DNA of 52,043 nucleotides, from NCBI RefSeq assembly GCF_938028825.1, contig NZ_CALIZP010000012.1, positions 1 to 52,043 on the forward strand, in the 5' to 3' direction. The notes beneath the pieces were generated by a model. It had not been told where the DNA came from. It searched no databases and saw only the letters and a program-made list of their open reading frames with translations. Source of the DNA: an uncultured Cardiobacterium sp. GTDB taxonomy: Bacteria > Pseudomonadota > Gammaproteobacteria > Cardiobacteriales > Cardiobacteriaceae. Below, piece after piece: positions 44,147 to 52,043 of this stretch (position 1 is its first letter; each line of letters begins with the position of its first letter). The translations under genes were made by a program, and so were the position numbers.

Positions 44147-45219
44147 TCAGGCTTTTTGTTTTTCGCAGGCATCCCACACGCCCTGCACATACATGACGCC
44201 GAGGGCGCGGTCATAGAGGCCGTAGCCGGGGCGGCACTGTTCACCCCAGATGTGGCGGCCGTGGTCGGGGCGCCAGTAGCCAGTGAAGCCGACGGCGTGA
44301 TAGGTGCGCACGATTTTGGCGATGTCGAGCGAGCCGTCGCTACTCAGGTGCGAAGTTTCGATGAAATCGCCGTTGGCGAAGCGCTTGATGTTGCGGATGT
44401 GGGCGAAGGGATACGGTCGTAGAAATCACGAATCATCTGCGGGATGTCGTTGGCGGGATTCGAGCCGAGCGCGCCACTGCACAGGGTCAGGCCATTGCTG
44501 GGGCTGTCCACCATTTCCACGATGGCTTTGAGGTCGGCATAATCCTTGACGATGCGCGGCAGGCCGAAGATGGAAAACGGCGGGTCGTCCGGGTGGATGC
44601 CCATCTTGATGCCCGCCGCTTCGGCGGTCGGGATGATCGCTTCGAGGAAGTATTTGAGGTTTTTGCGCAAATCGTCTTCGCTTACGTCTTTATAAGCGTC
44701 AAAGAGCTTGTCGAGATGCGCGAGCCGCTCCGGTTCCCAGCCGGGCAGGGTCAACCCTTGCGAGCCTGCGGCGACGCTTTTCACCAGCTGTTTCGGATCA
44801 AGGTCTTTCATCGCGCCGTGGTCGTAGAAGAGCGCGGTTGAGCCGTCGCCATTTGCGCTTGGGTGGAAGAGGTCGGTGCGCATCCAGTCGAAAACAGGCA
44901 TGAAGTTGTAGCAGACAACCTTGACCCCGTGTTTGCCGAGATTTTTCAGGCTTTCTTTGTAGTTTTCGATGTACTGCTCACGCTCCGGCAGGCCGAGCTT
45001 GATGGCCTCATGCACGTTGACGCTTTCGACGACGTCAATGTTGAGGCCGTATTGCGCCGCCTGTTCCTTGACTTCGATGATGCGGTCTTCCGGCCAGGCG
45101 TCGCCGGCGGGCAGGTCGTGCAGCGCCCAAACGACGCCGGTCATGCTGGGGATTTGCCGGATGGCTGCGAGGGATACGGTGTCGTTGCCTGCGCCGTACC
45201 AGCGGAAAGTGGTTTTCAT
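44147..45219 (-). pseudogene. uxuA: Mannonate dehydratase UxuA, frameshifted
   Basis: UxuA dehydrates D-mannonate to 2-keto-3-deoxygluconate. The N-terminal 270 residues are normal: TTFRWYGAGNDTVSLAAIRQ, VVCYNFMPVFDWMRTDL, KMGIHPDDPPFSIFGLPRIV and LTLCSGALGSNPANDI. At about 44408-44411 the reading frame breaks after MIRDFYDRIP. The other frame continues with FAHIRNIKRF, GDFIETSHLSSDGSLDI and GYWRPDHGRHIWGEQCRPGY, ending at TGA 44147. One base appears missing in the CCC run (minus strand). As written the product ends at 44344 with 21 foreign residues and lacks the C-terminal metal-site residues. Real mutation or sequencing error cannot be told. Confidence 0.88.
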
Positions 45220-45228
45220 ATCAGCTCC

Positions 45229-46248
45229 TTACCATTCAAGAAGAATTTTGCAGACTTTGCTCTTGTCCGTGCGCAGTTGCTCAAAGGCACGGGCAATATC
45301 GGTGAATTTGAAGGTGTGGGTGTGCATCAGCGCCGGTTTGATTTTGCCGGCTTCAAAGAGGGCGATGACTTCGGGGAAGCGGTGATTATTGACGCGGGTG
45401 CCGAAGACGTTGATGCCTTTTTTGGTGAACGCCGCCTGCGGGATCTCCGATGGCGTGTTGCCGGTGCCGAGGACGACGAAGCGACCGGATGGTGCGAGCA
45501 GGTCAAGCGCGTCGAGGATGCTCTGCGGCGAGCAGACGGCATCGGCGAGGACGTGCGCGCCGTCGCCGTTGGTGAAATCCATGACGGCGGTTTTCAGGTC
45601 TTCTTCCTTGACGTTGACGGTGCGATCCGCGCCCATTTCGCGCGCCAACGCCAAACGTTCCGGGAAGACATCGGTAATCAGCACTGCTGCCCCTTTGGCG
45701 CGCGCCACCTGCATGATGGCAAGCCCTGCCGGGCCGGCGCCGAAGACCACCACCTTGTCGCCGGCAGCGGTGGAAGCGCGGGCGTTCACTTCCGCGCCGA
45801 CAGAATACGGCTCGACCAGGCAGGCTTCCGCTTCGCTCAGTTTGCTCTTGTCGAGCTTGTACACCATCTGCCGCGAAGCCTTGAAATACTCGGCGAAGCC
45901 GCCGTCGCGGTGCACACCGGTGACTTCCAGATCCTTGCAGACATTATGGTGACCGGTGCGGCAGGCATAGCAATGGCCGCAACTGTTGACGATATCGACC
46001 GAAACCAGATCGCCCGGCGCAAGATCATCAACACCGCTGCCGACCGCTTCAACGATGCCGGCAAATTCATGGCCGATAATGCGTGGATAAGTGGCGAAGG
46101 AATTGCTGCCGCTAAAAATCCCGATATCCGAACCGCAAATACCACCATAACGGACTTTGATTAACACATCATCCGCCGCCGTGATTTCCGGTTTGGGCAT
46201 ATCGACAACTTCCACGGCAAGCGGCGCTTGCACTAACACAGCTTTCAT
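45229..46248 (-). CDS. Zinc-dependent alcohol dehydrogenase (RspB/LgoD-like)
   Basis: 339 residues, medium-chain zinc dehydrogenase. The catalytic zinc ligands are in GGICGSDIGI and IIGHEFAGIVEA; the structural zinc cluster is SCGHCYACRTGHHNVC; the NAD loop is VVFGAGPAGLAIMQVA. Relatives in such loci oxidise sugar acids, for example L-galactonate or L-gulonate to a keto-uronate. A role in feeding another uronate into the UxuB step is inference. The ATG at 46248, with AGAGG six bases upstream, is better than the GTG just before. It lies between the TRAP permease and uxuA. Confidence 0.85.
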   Translation of the reverse strand: MKAVLVQAPLAVEVVDMPKPEITAADDVLIKVRYGGICGSDIGIFSGSNSFATYPRIIGHEFAGIVEAVGSGVDDLAPGDLVSVDIVNSCGHCYACRTGHHNVCKDLEVTGVHRDGGFAEYFKASRQMVYKLDKSKLSEAEACLVEPYSVGAEVNARASTAAGDKVVVFGAGPAGLAIMQVARAKGAAVLITDVFPERLALAREMGADRTVNVKEEDLKTAVMDFTNGDGAHVLADAVCSPQSILDALDLLAPSGRFVVLGTGNTPSEIPQAAFTKKGINVFGTRVNNHRFPEVIALFEAGKIKPALMHTHTFKFTDIARAFEQLRTDKSKVCKILLEW

Positions 46249-46257
46249 CACATACCT

Positions 46258-47536
46258 CTAATTTTTCAGTAAAGAAGGCAACCAAGTGGACAATGCCGGA
46301 ATATAAGACACCAGCATCAGCACAATCAGATTGGTCACAATATAAGGAATCAAGGCCTTGACCACCCGCATCAGCGGTTCGCGGGCAATATTGGCGCAGA
46401 CGAAAAGGCAAACCCCAACTGGCGGCGTTGACAGGCCGATCATTAAGTTGAGCACGGCAAATACAGCAAAATGAATCGGGTCAATACCAACACCTTGCGC
46501 TACGGTCAAGAGCGGGATAAAGAGAATAATCAGCGCGGCAATTGTCTCCATAAACATGCCGACCACAAGCAATACCAGGTTCAGCAACAAAATAACCAAG
46601 TACTTGTTGGTCGTCAGCGACAATACCGCATTGGCAATCATCTGCGGAATATGCTCGGAAACAAGAATCCAGCCGAAGACATTAGCCGTACCGACCAAGA
46701 GCAGAATGGCCGCCGAAGACACAGCACTATCAATCAGCAATGCCGGAACCTTTTTCAGCGGTAATTCGCGGTAGATCAAATGGCCGACCGCAATCGCATA
46801 AACAGCAGCAACGATGGAGGTTTCCGTTGGTGTGGCGAAACCGCTGACCATGCCGCCGACAATCAAGGCCGTCATCGCGAGAGCCCAGAAAGCACCCAAA
46901 AATGTTTGCCACAAGTGTATCCAGCCCTGCCAGGGATGGCGCGGATAATTATTACGTACAGAAAGAATGTAGGTAATGATCAACATCCCCACGCCGAGCA
47001 ATAAGCCGGGAATAATGCCGGCAATAAACATCTTGCCAACGGAAATACCCGACAGCGCGCCGACGATAATCATCGGCACCGAAGGCGGAATAATCGGGCC
47101 AATCGTTGAGGAGGCGGAAGTTACTGCGGCGGAAAAATCTGCCGGATAACCGGCGCGTTTCATTCCCGGAATCATCATGCCGCCGATGGAAGCGGCATCA
47201 GCCAGCGCCGTGCCGGAAATACCGCCGAAAAGCATAGAAGAGGCGACATTGGTCATCCCCAAACCGCCGCGCATCCAGCCGACGCCTGCTTGGGCGAAAC
47301 TGATAATGCGCGGCGTAATCCCGCCTGCATTCATCAAATTCCCGGCAAGTACAAAACCCGGGATACAAAGCAGGACATAAATATCCATACCGGCAAACAT
47401 CTTTTGCGGAATCACTACCAGCGGAATCCCGGCATGCAAAATATTAAGCCAGCGATGCCACGCCAAGCGTGATGGCAACCGGTACACCAATCAGCAGCCC
47501 AATCAGGAAAACTGCCGCTAATAAAAACAGGCTCAT
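46258..47536 (-). pseudogene. TRAP transporter large permease (DctM family), frameshifted near the start
   Basis: About 425 residues when joined. The ATG at 47536 overlaps the small-permease stop (ATGA) and starts MSLFLLAAVFLIGLLIGVPV, continuing AITLGVASLA, which is the canonical DctM N-terminus, and then stops at TAA (47445-47447). The rest continues in another frame from NILHAGIPLVVIPQKMFAG to the end (ISTPP-like MIGLSTPPVGVCLFV, and SASSTIGPIIPPSVPMI). A single extra T near 47445-47448 explains the break. DctM forms the sodium-coupled transport channel with DctQ. The long frame alone lacks the first membrane helix. Confidence 0.82.
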
Positions 47537-48045
47537 GGCAACTCCTCTTCTTCTCTCAATTCAGGATGCCCATCCAATTTGCCACACAGCATGCCGACAA
47601 TGCGGATGCCGGAAGTCAATGCGAGAGTAACCAGCAAAATAAAAATGCTGGCATGAATATAGGCCATTTTGATAGAGGGCATGGAAGGCGAAGTCTGCAT
47701 CATGCCAATCTTAGTAAAACGCCAGGCGGGTTCAATCAGTATAACGGCAAAAACAAAAACTGTAATAGCAGCCAATAAACGCATAGCCCACGGTAGTCGC
47801 CCAGGTAAATGTTCAGATAATAAATCTACATTGACCATTGCTCCCGTCCACAGCGATAACGCCGCCCCAAAGCCACCAATATAAAGCAGAGCATAGCGGG
47901 TAACTTCTTCCGTCCACACCGGCGAACCGCCGCTATTGAAAGCTCGCATGATGACTTGAATCAATACCGCTGTCATCAGCACGACGAAGGCAAGACCTGT
48001 CAACCAGCGCAAAATACTGCCCACAAGTTGGATCAATCTGGACAT
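47533..48045 (-). CDS. TRAP transporter small permease (DctQ family)
   Basis: 170 residues with four hydrophobic segments. The family pattern is visible in FVVLMTAVLIQVIMRAF, PVWTEEVTRYALLYIGGFGA and AMVNVDLLSEHLPGRL. Start MSRLIQLVGSILRW at 48045 has AGGA upstream and excludes the longer open frame. It bridges the binding protein and the large permease in a sodium-driven uptake system. A hairpin-like stretch lies in the 52-base gap after the binding protein. Confidence 0.88.
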   Translation of the reverse strand: MSRLIQLVGSILRWLTGLAFVVLMTAVLIQVIMRAFNSGGSPVWTEEVTRYALLYIGGFGAALSLWTGAMVNVDLLSEHLPGRLPWAMRLLAAITVFVFAVILIEPAWRFTKIGMMQTSPSMPSIKMAYIHASIFILLVTLALTSGIRIVGMLCGKLDGHPELREEEELP

Positions 48046-48097
48046 GGTTTGTTTCCTCTCGGGGGAAAGCACGGAGTCATTCCCCGGGCAATTACTA

Positions 48098-49087
48098 TCA
48101 GGGATGATCAGCAAAAATCTTTTCGACAATAGGACGAATATCTTTGCCCGCATTTTCCAGAACGGCGGTTTTAGCTTTTTCCGCAAAAGCTTTCTGATCC
48201 ACCGGCACAAAGGTCATGCCTTTTTCTTCCAGTGTCTTTTGCAACTGCGCTTCATCAGCAAGAAATACCTAGCGTTCATATTGCTGTGCGGTTTTCGCGG
48301 CTTCCAGCAAGGCTTTCTGGTCGGCCTCAGGCAATTTGTTCCAGGTAATTTCGGAAATGGCGAGATAAATCCAGGAGCGGACGTGCTCGGTTTGGTTGAC
48401 GTATTTCTGCACTTCATACAGCGTGGCGGAATCAATCAGCGACAGCGGGTTTTCCTGAGCATCAATCGTGCCATTTTGCAACGAAGTGAACACCTCGCTG
48501 AAGGCCATCGGCGTCGGCGAAGCGCCGAGCGCCTTCCAGGTTTGCACGAAGAGTGGCACGTTCGGCACCCTCAGCTTGATCGCCTTCAAATCATCCGGTG
48601 TCTTGATCTCGCGGTTGGCGGTGAGATTGCGCGGGCCACGGGCGAAATAAGTGAGCGGGCGTACCTGCGCCTTGGCGATGATGTCGGCCTCAATATCCTT
48701 GCCGATCGGGCCGGAAGCGACCTGATCCATGTATTCCAGCGACTGATAGGCATAAGGAATGGCGAGCAGGGCGGCTTTGGGCGACCAGTTTTGCAGGCTC
48801 TCGCCGGTAATCGTCATATCAACCGTGCCGAGCTGCATACCGTTAATCAAGTCAATTTCCTTGCCGAGCGAGTCGTTCGGAAATACTTGCACCTCGATGC
48901 GGCCATCGGTCAATTTGGCAACTTCTTCGGCAAATTTCAGCGAGCCCTTGTGCCAGGAATGCTGCTCATTGGCGATGTGGCCGAGTTTCAGCGTCACTTC
49001 TGCCTTGCCCCAAGCCAGTGGTGATACACAGGCGAGCAGGCAGGAGGCTGCCAGCGCTGTAAACGTGCGTTTCTTCATCTTCATCAT
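48098..49087 (-). pseudogene. TRAP transporter substrate-binding protein (DctP family) with in-frame amber codon
   Basis: Signal peptide from MKMKKRTFTALAASCLLACV, then the DctP fold: LKLGHIANEQHSWHKGSLKF, VFPNDSLGKEIDLINGMQLG, YFARGPRNLTANREIKTPDD (arginine of the carboxylate site near here), VFTSLQNGTIDAQENPLSLI and ISEITWNKLPEADQ. At codon 273 (48269-48271) a TAG interrupts, after TAQQYER. The same frame then continues for 57 residues (VFLADEAQLQKTLEEKGMTF onward) to TGA at 48098-48100, where DctP proteins normally end. The gene is first in the operon. Tandem ATGs exist at 49087 and 49084; the second has better spacing to GAGG. Confidence 0.88.
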
Positions 49088-49241
49088 TCACCTCACTCTT
49101 AAACGGATTATGGACATGCAATGACTTGCACGGATTGATAAACCAAAAAAGCCTGCTGTTTTGCCGCCAGGGCGAAAACACCGGACGAATTGTGTCTATC
49201 TCAGGCGCTATATTGCCACTATCCGACAGCAGGCGCAATAA

Positions 49242-49254
49242 ATGGTTGACCAAT
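49242..49254. promoter_or_regulatory. Candidate GntR/UxuR-type operator
   Basis: ATGGTTGACCAAT carries the half-sites TGGT and ACCA with a two-base spacer, as in the UxuR/ExuR operator core (TTGGTATACCAA). It lies about 155 bases upstream of the hexuronate operon. No regulator gene is in the window. The rest of the 201-base gap (49088-49288) has no gene. Confidence 0.4.
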
Positions 49255-49288
49255 ATCTACGCAGCGTTTGACCGGCGTCTGTGGCTGT

Positions 49289-49837
49289 TCAGGGATAGTA
49301 GCGCGCCAGATGGGCGAGGTAATCCTGCGCGCTCTGTGCCACGGCGGCGCGGGCGCTGTCGTCGTAGGCGGCATTGCTGTCAATGCCGTGCCAGTAAAAG
49401 GGCGACTGCCAGGCGGCGCGGCAGTAGCGCAGGGTGAGTTCAAAGGGGCGCAGGGCTTCGGCGACGGTGCAGCCGACAGCACCGTCAGCGCGGTAATCGG
49501 CGGCAGGCGTGCCGAGCGAGACGGCAATCCCCGCTTTTTTGCCGGCGAGGGCGGTGGCGCGCGAGCCGTAAGCCCAGCCGTGGGTGAGCACATCGTCCAG
49601 CCATTGTTTCAGGAGCGGCGGGCAGTTGAACCAGTACACGGGGAATTGCAGGACGAAGGCAGCGTGCGCGTCCACCAGTGCCTGTTCGGCGGCAACGTCA
49701 ATGCGCCCGCCGGGATAACGGCGGTAGAGCGCGTGCACGGTGTAGCGTCCGGGATGCTGCGCCAGCGCGTCCGCCCAGGCACGGTTCACGGTGGATTGGG
49801 CGAGGTCGGGATGGGCGAGGATGACAAGGGTCCTCAT
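49289..49837 (-). CDS. NAD(P)H-dependent flavin oxidoreductase (flavodoxin-like fold, KefF/MdaB type)
   Basis: 182 residues. The flavodoxin-like fold is indicated by TLVILAHPDLAQSTVNRAWA at the N-terminus and FVLQFPVYWFNCPPLLKQWL with the FMN-binding YW. LTHGWAYG and GKKAGIAVSLGTP follow. Family members are quinone or nitro reductases or KefC ancillary proteins. Its start overlaps the esterase stop by four bases, so the two are translated together. The divergent HxlR regulator probably controls them. Confidence 0.85.
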   Translation of the reverse strand: MRTLVILAHPDLAQSTVNRAWADALAQHPGRYTVHALYRRYPGGRIDVAAEQALVDAHAAFVLQFPVYWFNCPPLLKQWLDDVLTHGWAYGSRATALAGKKAGIAVSLGTPAADYRADGAVGCTVAEALRPFELTLRYCRAAWQSPFYWHGIDSNAAYDDSARAAVAQSAQDYLAHLARYYP

Positions 49838-50706
49838 GCGCTGTGTGCCCCGATAAAACGGGAAAACGGGGCGGTCAGGGCTTCATCGGCATTGACGGCA
49901 TAGATTTCCGACATATGCGTGTGTTCCATCAGGCGGTAGGCAGGGAGGGCGCAGGCTTCTGCAAGGCGCAGTGCCTGTTGCTGAAAATCAGCCGGATCGT
50001 GCGCGGCGTAGGCGATACAGAGCGGCACACCGCAGGTGGTCAGTCCGGGCAGGGCGGAGCGGGCGGGGTACTGCGCCGGATCATCACCGAAATAGGCGCG
50101 TACTGCCGCCGTGTTGGCCGACTTTACGTCGTAAGCCCCTGTACACAAATCATAAATCCCGGATAGCAGCACGGCGGCGCGCACACCGTCATCCGCCCGG
50201 CGCAGCGCCGGATGGGCGAGATACTGTGCGATATGCACCGCACCTGCCGAATGCCCCATCAGGATGACGGGCGCGGGATGGTGCGCCTGCAACCATGCCA
50301 GCGCCGCCGCCACATCGTGCTGTGCGTCCGGCCACGGATGGGCGGGGGCGAGGCGGTAAGTCATGTTGGCGGCATGACAGCCGTGACGCAGTGCCCACAG
50401 TGCGACATTGTCGTAAAACGGGCTGTCGCCGCTGCGCTTGTCACCACGCACAAAACCGCCGCCATGCACAAACAGCAGTAGCGGGCGCGGGCGGTCATCA
50501 CCAGCAGGCAGGAACAGGTCAAGGCGGTGGCGCGGGTCGTCGCCATAAGCAAGGTCGCGTTGCACGGTCACGCCCACATACGGCTCGCGCATCTGCAACG
50601 GCGCATAGAGTGCGGCGGTGGCGGCAGGCTCGATACCATCGCCCAGCGTACGCAGGGCAGCGGCAAGCGGGGCAGGGATATAGGTGTAAACATCAGTCGG
50701 CAGCAT
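49834..50706 (-). CDS. Alpha/beta hydrolase (HSL/carboxylesterase family)
   Basis: 290 residues. LLLFVHGGGFVRGDKRSGD is the HGGG oxyanion-hole motif, LMGHSAGAVHIAQYL gives the GHSAG nucleophile, and DPADFQQQ and HTHMSEIYA supply the aspartate and histidine. No signal peptide. The natural ester is unknown. The start at 50706 has AGGA upstream. The divergent HxlR gene begins 99 bases away, with the shared control region between them. Confidence 0.85.
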   Translation of the reverse strand: MLPTDVYTYIPAPLAAALRTLGDGIEPAATAALYAPLQMREPYVGVTVQRDLAYGDDPRHRLDLFLPAGDDRPRPLLLFVHGGGFVRGDKRSGDSPFYDNVALWALRHGCHAANMTYRLAPAHPWPDAQHDVAAALAWLQAHHPAPVILMGHSAGAVHIAQYLAHPALRRADDGVRAAVLLSGIYDLCTGAYDVKSANTAAVRAYFGDDPAQYPARSALPGLTTCGVPLCIAYAAHDPADFQQQALRLAEACALPAYRLMEHTHMSEIYAVNADEALTAPFSRFIGAHSA

Positions 50707-50805
50707 GGGAATCCTTTGGTACAAATGCGGGGTGCAGCATACAATCCCGCGCATACGGCGAACAGTACGCACACCCGCGTAAGCCACTTACCCCAAGGAA
50801 AGCCC

Positions 50806-51153
50806 ATGTTGCACACCCCCTGCCAGAAAGAAGCGCAATCACTCGCCGATACCGGCTTCGGCTACACCCTGTCGCTCATCGGCGGCAAATACAAAATGGT
50901 GATTCTCTACTGGCTGGGCAACGAATCGCCGACCCGCTTCAATGCCCTGCAACGGCGCATTGGCGGCATTTCCTACAAGACGCTGGCTGCCACCCTGAAA
51001 GAGCTGGAACGCGACGGTCTCATCTCGCGTACCGAATACCCGCAAATCCCGCCCAAAGTCGAATATGCGCTGACTGCGCGTGGCCGCTCGCTGCTGCCGG
51101 TGCTCAATGCCATGTGCGCCTGGGGGCGGGCGCACCGCGAAGCGGTTCGGTGA
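50806..51153 (+). CDS. HxlR family transcriptional regulator
   Basis: 115 residues, winged-helix. Motifs: LIGGKYKMVILYWLG, TRFNALQRRIGGISYKTLAA and LKELERDGLISRTEYPQIPP, then PKVEYALTARGRSLLPVL. HxlR-type proteins sense quinones, aldehydes or electrophiles and control detoxification genes. The divergent esterase-oxidoreductase pair fits such a target, which is inference. A conserved N-terminal cysteine (MLHTPC, C6) could be redox-active. AAGGAA precedes the ATG. Confidence 0.9.
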   Translation: MLHTPCQKEAQSLADTGFGYTLSLIGGKYKMVILYWLGNESPTRFNALQRRIGGISYKTLAATLKELERDGLISRTEYPQIPPKVEYALTARGRSLLPVLNAMCAWGRAHREAVR

Positions 51154-51180
51154 AGGAGGCGTCTCTCGGCGGGCGTTTTT

Positions 51181-51265
51181 AGAACCTACACCACCAGATG
51201 CGCCATGATGCGGCAACAGCCGCGCAGCTATGCCGCATCATGATTTGTCTAGCGGTACAGGTTCT
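51181..51265. repeat. 85-base inverted-repeat element (MITE-like or structured RNA)
   Basis: Outer arms AGAACCT (51181-51187) and AGGTTCT (51259-51265) extend to an 18-base imperfect stem. An inner perfect 12-base stem CATGATGCGGCA (51204-51215) pairs with TGCCGCATCATG (51231-51242) around a 15-base loop. All four mismatches of the outer stem become G-U pairs on the minus strand. No protein is encoded. Confidence 0.65.
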
Positions 51266-51604
51266 CAATGTGGCACTCCGTGACGACCCCAAGGTCCATC
51301 ACCTCAATCCACACAGCGATGAAACCCAGCAAATTCGCCGCTTGGCGCCGTTTTTAACGGACAAGCGCAGTAAAAAAAGCGTTGCGCCGGCTGATGCGCG
51401 CGCAACGGCGGGTTGAGACGGTTATCGGACAACCGGCGGTGCGTTTCAAAATAACGGCGACAAAAACAAGGAATTCGTGGCATTTGAGCCACCGCGTGAT
51501 AGCAAGGATTTGGCACATTCGGTACGCGTGGTTTTGTGCTCGCTGCCAGACTATCCGCCGCTGCAATCCGGGATGCTTTTTCCATAAGTTGGGAGCGGCG
51601 TAGA
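51266..51604. other. Non-coding stretch next to the CRISPR array
   Basis: About 340 bases with no convincing gene. Open frames on the minus strand lack a binding site and family resemblance. It contains an inverted repeat GTTGCGC / GCGCAAC near 51382-51408 and CCGTT / AACGG near 51350-51362. It may hold a decayed mobile element, but I recognise no transposase segment. Confidence 0.4.
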
Positions 51605-52043
51605 GTTTCACTTCACAGTTGGCCGGAGGCGGCTGGCATCCAGCAACCCCTTCGGGCGGTTGTCCAGATCGTTTCAATTCACAGCCGCCCGAAGGCGGCT
51701 GCGGCAATTTCACGACATCGGCATTCAGGTGTTCCGGGTTTCAATTCACAGCCGCCCGAAGGCGGCTGCGCAATATCCGCATCGCCGCCGAGAGCGCCGG
51801 CAAGTTTCAATTCACAGCCGCCCGAAGGCGGCTGCTAAAGGCAATCTGTGCCCCCGATAAAATCTGCGAGTTTCAATTCACAGCCGCCCGAAGGCGGCTG
51901 CATATTCCGATAGAGGCAATTCCTCCTCTGTGTAAGTTTCAATTCACAGCCGCCCGAAGGCGGCTGCGCCGGTGCTGTCAGGAATACGGACACATCCACC
52001 GCATGTTTCAATTCACAGCCGCCCGAAGGCGGCTGCCCGTATC
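51605..52043 (-). CRISPR. CRISPR array, leader-distal end (type I-C-like repeat), cut by the window edge
   Basis: Six identical 32-base repeats begin at 51671, 51738, 51804, 51870, 51936 and 52005, with spacers of 35, 34, 34, 34 and 37 bases. Each repeat starts GTTTCAATTCACAG and has the stem CAGCCGCC-CGAA-GGCGGCTG. A degenerate repeat (51605-51636) ends the array on the left, followed by a 34-base spacer. Repeats ending in ATTGAAAC on the minus strand indicate transcription from right to left, with leader and cas genes beyond 52043. Size and sequence fit subtype I-C, but no cas gene is visible. Confidence 0.95.

Noticed and set aside
48269..48271. Amber codon as pyrrolysine or programmed readthrough
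   Set aside because: No pyrrolysine genes or stimulatory structure are seen, and the two neighbouring frameshifts in the same operon favour decay.
51304..51585. Minus-strand open frame of 93 codons beside the CRISPR array
   Set aside because: No ribosome binding site, no recognisable domain, and unusual Cys, Arg and Pro content; more likely chance or remnant sequence.

Overview
The window is GC-rich, densely coded bacterial chromosome of gammaproteobacterial type. Most features are housekeeping or catabolic genes: EpmB, trpDC, RluE, PepT, RecF, ComM, YbaK, GpmA, YicC, QueA, a hexuronate pathway and a siderophore ABC importer. The gene repertoire, a group-I type IV pilin-like domain and the CRISPR repeat fit a Cardiobacterium-like host-associated organism. 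That placement is inference and rests on no database search.

Layout. 1-4.3 kb (minus): a partial gene, then an operon of a DUF3108 protein, a glycosyltransferase, a polytopic GT-C-like membrane protein and EpmB. 4.4-6.8 kb (minus): rluE-trpD-trpC. 6.9-13.7 kb (minus): DUF302 protein, M20 amidohydrolase with AbgT transporter, DcuC carrier, brnT-brnA toxin-antitoxin, pepT. 13.9-22.9 kb: two 579-residue ABC half-transporters, separated by a tRNA-Thr(CGT) and a 5.2-kb single-chain Type ISP-like restriction-modification gene. 23.0-27.9 kb: a NADAR protein and a ferric-siderophore uptake operon. 28.0-40.7 kb: rlmJ, recF-comM, ybaK, a secreted protein ending in a pilin-like domain, gpmA, yicC-ldh, queA, a Tat-exported flavoprotein and a HAD phosphatase. 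40.8-49.1 kb (minus): an eight-gene hexuronate operon (TRAP transporter, dehydrogenase, uxuA, uxuB, kdgK, eda). 49.3-51.2 kb: oxidoreductase and esterase divergent from an HxlR regulator. 51.2-52.0 kb: a hairpin element and the leader-distal end of a CRISPR array of type I-C character that runs off the right edge.

The most striking locus is the restriction-modification gene. Its target-recognition region is AT-rich, unlike the rest of the gene. It is followed by 14 copies of CGGA and then by a vestigial second copy of the end of a recognition domain in another frame. Slippage in the tract would switch the enzyme between full length, a form ending in the alternative tail, and early termination. 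In the alternative-tail state the stop codon overlaps an ATG that has a strong ribosome binding site, so the C-terminal domain could be made as a separate chain.

Other points of note: the hexuronate operon carries three apparent inactivating lesions (amber codon in the TRAP binding protein, frameshifts in the TRAP large permease and in uxuA); a signal-peptide-bearing protein has a type IV pilin module at its C-terminus; and two intergenic elements are strongly palindromic.
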